The notes beneath the pieces were generated by a model. That model searched no databases. It was not told where the DNA came from and worked only from the letters and a program-made list of their open reading frames with translations. A stretch of 64,000 bases of DNA, from positions 115,329 to 179,328 of the forward strand of contig JAXMAZ010000013.1 of NCBI GenBank assembly GCA_046350115.1. Reading direction: 5' to 3'. This DNA is from JAXMAZ01 sp046350115 (GTDB lineage: Bacteria > Planctomycetota > Planctomycetia > Gemmatales > Gemmataceae). This document shows positions 60,240-64,000 of the stretch, in pieces (the first letter of the stretch is position 1; each line of letters starts with the position of its first letter). A program made the position numbers and the translations under genes.

Positions 60240-60356
60240 GTCCTCAAGTCGTCAAGTCTTCAGGTCTTCAAGTTCGTGAGGGTCAAGATACGGCCGGGTT
60301 GTATATGGCGTCTTCGGTCTCGACTTGAAGACCTGAAGACTTGACGACTTGAGGAC
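60240..60356. repeat. Perfect 34-bp inverted repeat between prpB and the synthase gene
   Basis: Bases 60240 to 60273 are exactly inverted at 60323 to 60356, with a 49-base spacer. The arms are made of near-repeats of TCAAGTC/TCTTCA (TCCTCAAGTC GTCAAGTC...). It begins seven bases before the synthase start and ends right at the PrpB-like stop, so it fills the whole gap. It would form a very stable transcript hairpin and looks like an inserted interspersed repeat. Confidence 0.85.
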
Positions 60357-61235
60357 TCACGACCCGAAATACGCCCGGTCACGTTGCTCATAACCGGTGT
60401 ACCCGAGCAGGTCGTACAGCTCCGCCCGGGTGAGCATGTTCGGCAGCTCGGCTTTCTGGTGGCCGGCGGTGTGGATCGCTTGCAGCGTCCGCTCGGCGGC
60501 GCGGAGGGCGCTGCGGAACGCCGTCACCGGGAACAGCACCAGCTTGTAGCCCATCTGCCCGAGTGTGGCGACATCCAGGTTCGGACTCTTGCCGAACTCG
60601 GTCATGTTGGCCAGCAGCGGGGCCGGCACCCGGCGGGCGAACTCGGCGAACTCGTCGGCGGTTTCCAGCGCCTCGGGGAAGATGCCGTCGGCCCCGGCTT
60701 CGAGGTACAGGTTGGCCCGGCGGACGGCGTCGTCGAACCCGTTCACCCCGCGGGCATCGGTCCGGGCGAAGATCACGAAGTCCTTGTCCCGCTTGGCGGC
60801 GACGGCGGCCCGCAGCTTCGCCGCCATCGCCGTCGGCTCGACTAGCGACTTGCCGGACAGATGGCCGCACCGCTTCGGCATGTGTTGGTCTTCGAGGTGA
60901 ATCCCGGCGGCGCCGGCGGCCTCAAACTGGTACACGGTCCGCTCGACGTTGAGCGCCTCACCGAACCCGGTGTCCGCGTCGCACAACAGCGGCAGTGTCG
61001 TGGCGCAAGTTATTCGTCGCGCCTCGTCCGTAAACTCGGAGGCGGTCAGTAAGCCGATGTCCGGCACACCGGCCGCGGCGGACAACGCCGCCCCGGACAG
61101 GTAAACCGCCCGGAAGCCGATCCGCTCAGCCATCCGGGCGACCAGCGGACAAAAAACGCCCGGGACGGCAACCGGGCCGTCAGCCCAGGCGGCCCGGAGG
61201 GCACGGCCGGGAGAGATTGAACCTGGCGGGGGCAT
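60357..61235 (-). CDS. prpB: Methylisocitrate lyase-like (PEP mutase/isocitrate lyase family)
   Basis: This 292-residue TIM-barrel enzyme is likely to split 2-methylisocitrate into pyruvate and succinate in propionate breakdown. Diagnostic motifs are present: DADTGFG (metal), HLEDQHMPKRCGHLSGK (the KRCGH catalytic loop) and RTDARG. The start at 61235 follows AGGAC. It lies upstream of the synthase gene in one direction, as in prp operons, but the 34-bp repeat separates them. Other members of the family (oxaloacetate or carboxyPEP enzymes) cannot be excluded without a search. The KRCGH loop favours PrpB. Confidence 0.82.
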   Translation of the reverse strand: MPPPGSISPGRALRAAWADGPVAVPGVFCPLVARMAERIGFRAVYLSGAALSAAAGVPDIGLLTASEFTDEARRITCATTLPLLCDADTGFGEALNVERTVYQFEAAGAAGIHLEDQHMPKRCGHLSGKSLVEPTAMAAKLRAAVAAKRDKDFVIFARTDARGVNGFDDAVRRANLYLEAGADGIFPEALETADEFAEFARRVPAPLLANMTEFGKSPNLDVATLGQMGYKLVLFPVTAFRSALRAAERTLQAIHTAGHQKAELPNMLTRAELYDLLGYTGYEQRDRAYFGS

Positions 61236-61397
61236 CCGATGTCCTGTGAATTGAGTGGCGACCTGGGCCGATAATACACTGGCATCGGAACCGGGGGAAC
61301 GAAAAACGGGTGGCGTCGCTGCGGTCGGAAGTCCTGACCGGACAAGGGACCGGGAAAAGCGATGTCGGGAGTTGACAGGGAATTCTCGGGCGTTCTC

Positions 61398-61425
61398 TTG
61401 ACACCCCACCCGACCCTTTTAGAAT
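61398..61425 (+). promoter_or_regulatory. Sigma-70-type promoter of the tRNA/23S unit
   Basis: TTGACA (61398 to 61403) and TAGAAT (61420 to 61425) with a 16-base spacer match the housekeeping consensus. They lie 168 bases before tRNA-Ile. A second TTGACA at 61372 has no matching -10 box. The rest of 61236 to 61592 shows no gene. Confidence 0.7.
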
Positions 61426-61592
61426 GCCCCGGTGCCGAAGTGACGCATAAACGGACCGACCGAATGCCGATCCGCACGCTGGCAGACGACAACCTGATTC
61501 GCCCGTCGGACGGGTAGCCTCTGCCGGTGACACGGATCGCTGGACGGGGCCAAACCCAAACGGTTTGGCCCCGAGCATTTGGTAGACGGGTT

Positions 61593-61666
61593 GGGCGTAT
61601 AGCTCAGTTGGCTAGAGCGCAGCTCTGATAAAGCTGAGGTCCCTGGTTCGAATCCAGGTACGCCCA
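61593..61666 (+). tRNA. tRNA-Ile(GAT)
   Basis: This is a 74-base cloverleaf. The acceptor stem GGGCGTA pairs with TACGCCC. The anticodon stem CAGCT/AGCTG carries the loop CTGATAA (anticodon GAT). The T-loop is TTCGAAT and the discriminator is A; CCA is not encoded. With tRNA-Ala it forms the pair usually found between 16S and 23S genes, but no 16S precedes it here. Confidence 0.98.
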
Positions 61667-61690
61667 CACGCGGTCGAGGTCGACGACAAC

Positions 61691-61763
61691 GGGGAAGTAG
61701 CTCAGCTGGGAGAGCACCTGCTTTGCAAGCAGGGGGTCACGGGTTCAAATCCCGTCTTCTCCA
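61691..61763 (+). tRNA. tRNA-Ala(TGC)
   Basis: This is a 73-base cloverleaf. The acceptor stem GGGGAAG pairs with CTTCTCC (one G-U). The anticodon stem CCTGC/GCAGG carries the loop TTTGCAA (anticodon TGC). The T-loop is TTCAAAT and the discriminator is A. It lies 24 bases after tRNA-Ile and about 450 bases before 23S. Confidence 0.98.
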
Positions 61764-61847
61764 CAAGTGTCGCGGTGGATCGCGGCCGGCCAACGAGAGG
61801 TGATGAAACCTGCGAGTGGCCGATGCGAAAAAATATCCGGACCCGGA

Positions 61848-61875
61848 TTGACACCGAGAGCGACGCGACTAAGAT
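61848..61875 (+). promoter_or_regulatory. Second sigma-70-type promoter, before 23S
   Basis: TTGACA (61848 to 61853) and TAAGAT (61870 to 61875), spacer 16. It lies after tRNA-Ala and 340 bases before 23S, so the 23S gene could be transcribed without the tRNAs. A small inverted repeat (CAAGTC...GACTTG, 61899 to 61917) follows. No gene is present between 61764 and 62216. Confidence 0.7.
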
Positions 61876-61986
61876 ACACGACAACTGAGACGCAACGACA
61901 AGTCAAACAACGACTTGCAGCGAATCGGGAGAGTGACCGTGCCGAACAGGTGCGGAATTGACGCCCGAGCGATCGGGTTTCAAGGT

Positions 61987-62000
61987 TGGCTCTTTGACAA
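61987..62000 (+). promoter_or_regulatory. boxA-like antitermination element in the 23S leader
   Basis: TGGCTCTTTGACAA resembles rRNA boxA (TGCTCTTTAACA in E. coli), which binds Nus factors to prevent early termination in rRNA operons. It lies 220 bases before the 23S start, after the second promoter, as expected for an rRNA leader. Confidence 0.6.
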
Positions 62001-62216
62001 CTTGGTGGGCACGAAGTCGCATCAGAACGACATCGGCCGCGGCCCGCGTGGGCGGGGCGGTTGGTGAAGTTTGGATATGTTCGACACGAGCCTTAGAAAC
62101 GGAATGAGAACATCGTCTCCCCCACTTCCGATACCCATCGGTTGTGGGGAACGAAGGTAGCTCACTCTGCTTTCGAGCGAACTCGGGTTCGACCCGGGCG
62201 AGGGAGAGAGCAATGT

Positions 62217-64000
<1,784 letters not shown>

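Noticed and set aside
61419..61667. Small minus-strand frame over tRNA-Ile
   Set aside because: It runs antisense through a tRNA gene and its promoter; the VPGFEPGTSAL start is the usual artefact of translating a tRNA backwards.

Overview
The window is high-GC DNA that looks like a chromosome of a Gemmata-type planctomycete (family Gemmataceae). Reasons: an ECF sigma factor fused to WD40 repeats, a 1,667-residue BatA-like protein, a 23S rRNA gene that is not linked to 16S, and many small planctomycete-type proteins. The genus is inference. Roughly the middle half is accessory DNA; the right quarter is core genome.

1 to 20.6 kb is a copper-handling island. It carries a multicopper oxidase (cut by the left edge), two TolC-type outer-membrane lipoproteins, and a CusB-CusF-CusA efflux set. 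It also has a CsoR repressor with a clear G-tract operator, a CopZ-like chaperone, a CopA P-type ATPase, a cupredoxin and a cytosolic Csp copper-storage protein. Copper would be sensed by CsoR, passed by the chaperone to CopA, pumped out across both membranes by Cus plus TolC, oxidised outside the cytoplasm by the oxidase, and stored by Csp. Four small unknown genes (one DUF1419-like) and a DMT transporter with a histidine-rich tail are interspersed.

20.6 to 25.2 kb is a recombination hotspot: three tyrosine recombinases and an IS91-family element whose probable oriIS end lies next to a 16-bp inverted repeat.

25.3 to 34.8 kb is a defence island in which six genes read on the minus strand. 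In transcription order they are AbiEi antitoxin, AbiEii toxin, an OLD-family ATPase-TOPRIM nuclease, a UvrD-like helicase (the last two Gabija-like), then SIR2-APAZ and a short Argonaute (a SPARSA system). A palindromic AT-rich operator precedes the first gene. A NYN-domain protein and two unknown genes follow at 34.9 to 36.2 kb.

36.5 to 41.0 kb is a tightly overlapping five-gene minus-strand operon: an AT-hook protein, two replication-relaxation-like winged-helix proteins, a polytopic membrane protein and a TraG/VirD4-like ATPase. No other type IV secretion genes are seen. 41.4 to 46.0 kb holds a plus-strand cluster of a small soluble protein, a sigma factor, a membrane-anchored paralogue of the small protein, and an exported caspase-Sel1 lipoprotein. 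This is the best candidate for an undescribed regulated-protease signalling system. 46.3 to 48.6 kb holds a small HTH protein, a zinc-ribbon protein and an integrase flanked by 20-bp direct repeats, next to tRNA-Pro.

48.7 kb to the end is mostly housekeeping: the giant BatA/VWA protein, FabH, a secreted protein, ribosomal protein L21, sigma-WD40, and a citrate/2-methylcitrate synthase broken by two single-base frameshifts (possibly assembly errors). A PrpB-like lyase follows, then tRNA-Ile, tRNA-Ala and the first two thirds of a 23S rRNA gene with its own promoter and boxA-like leader.
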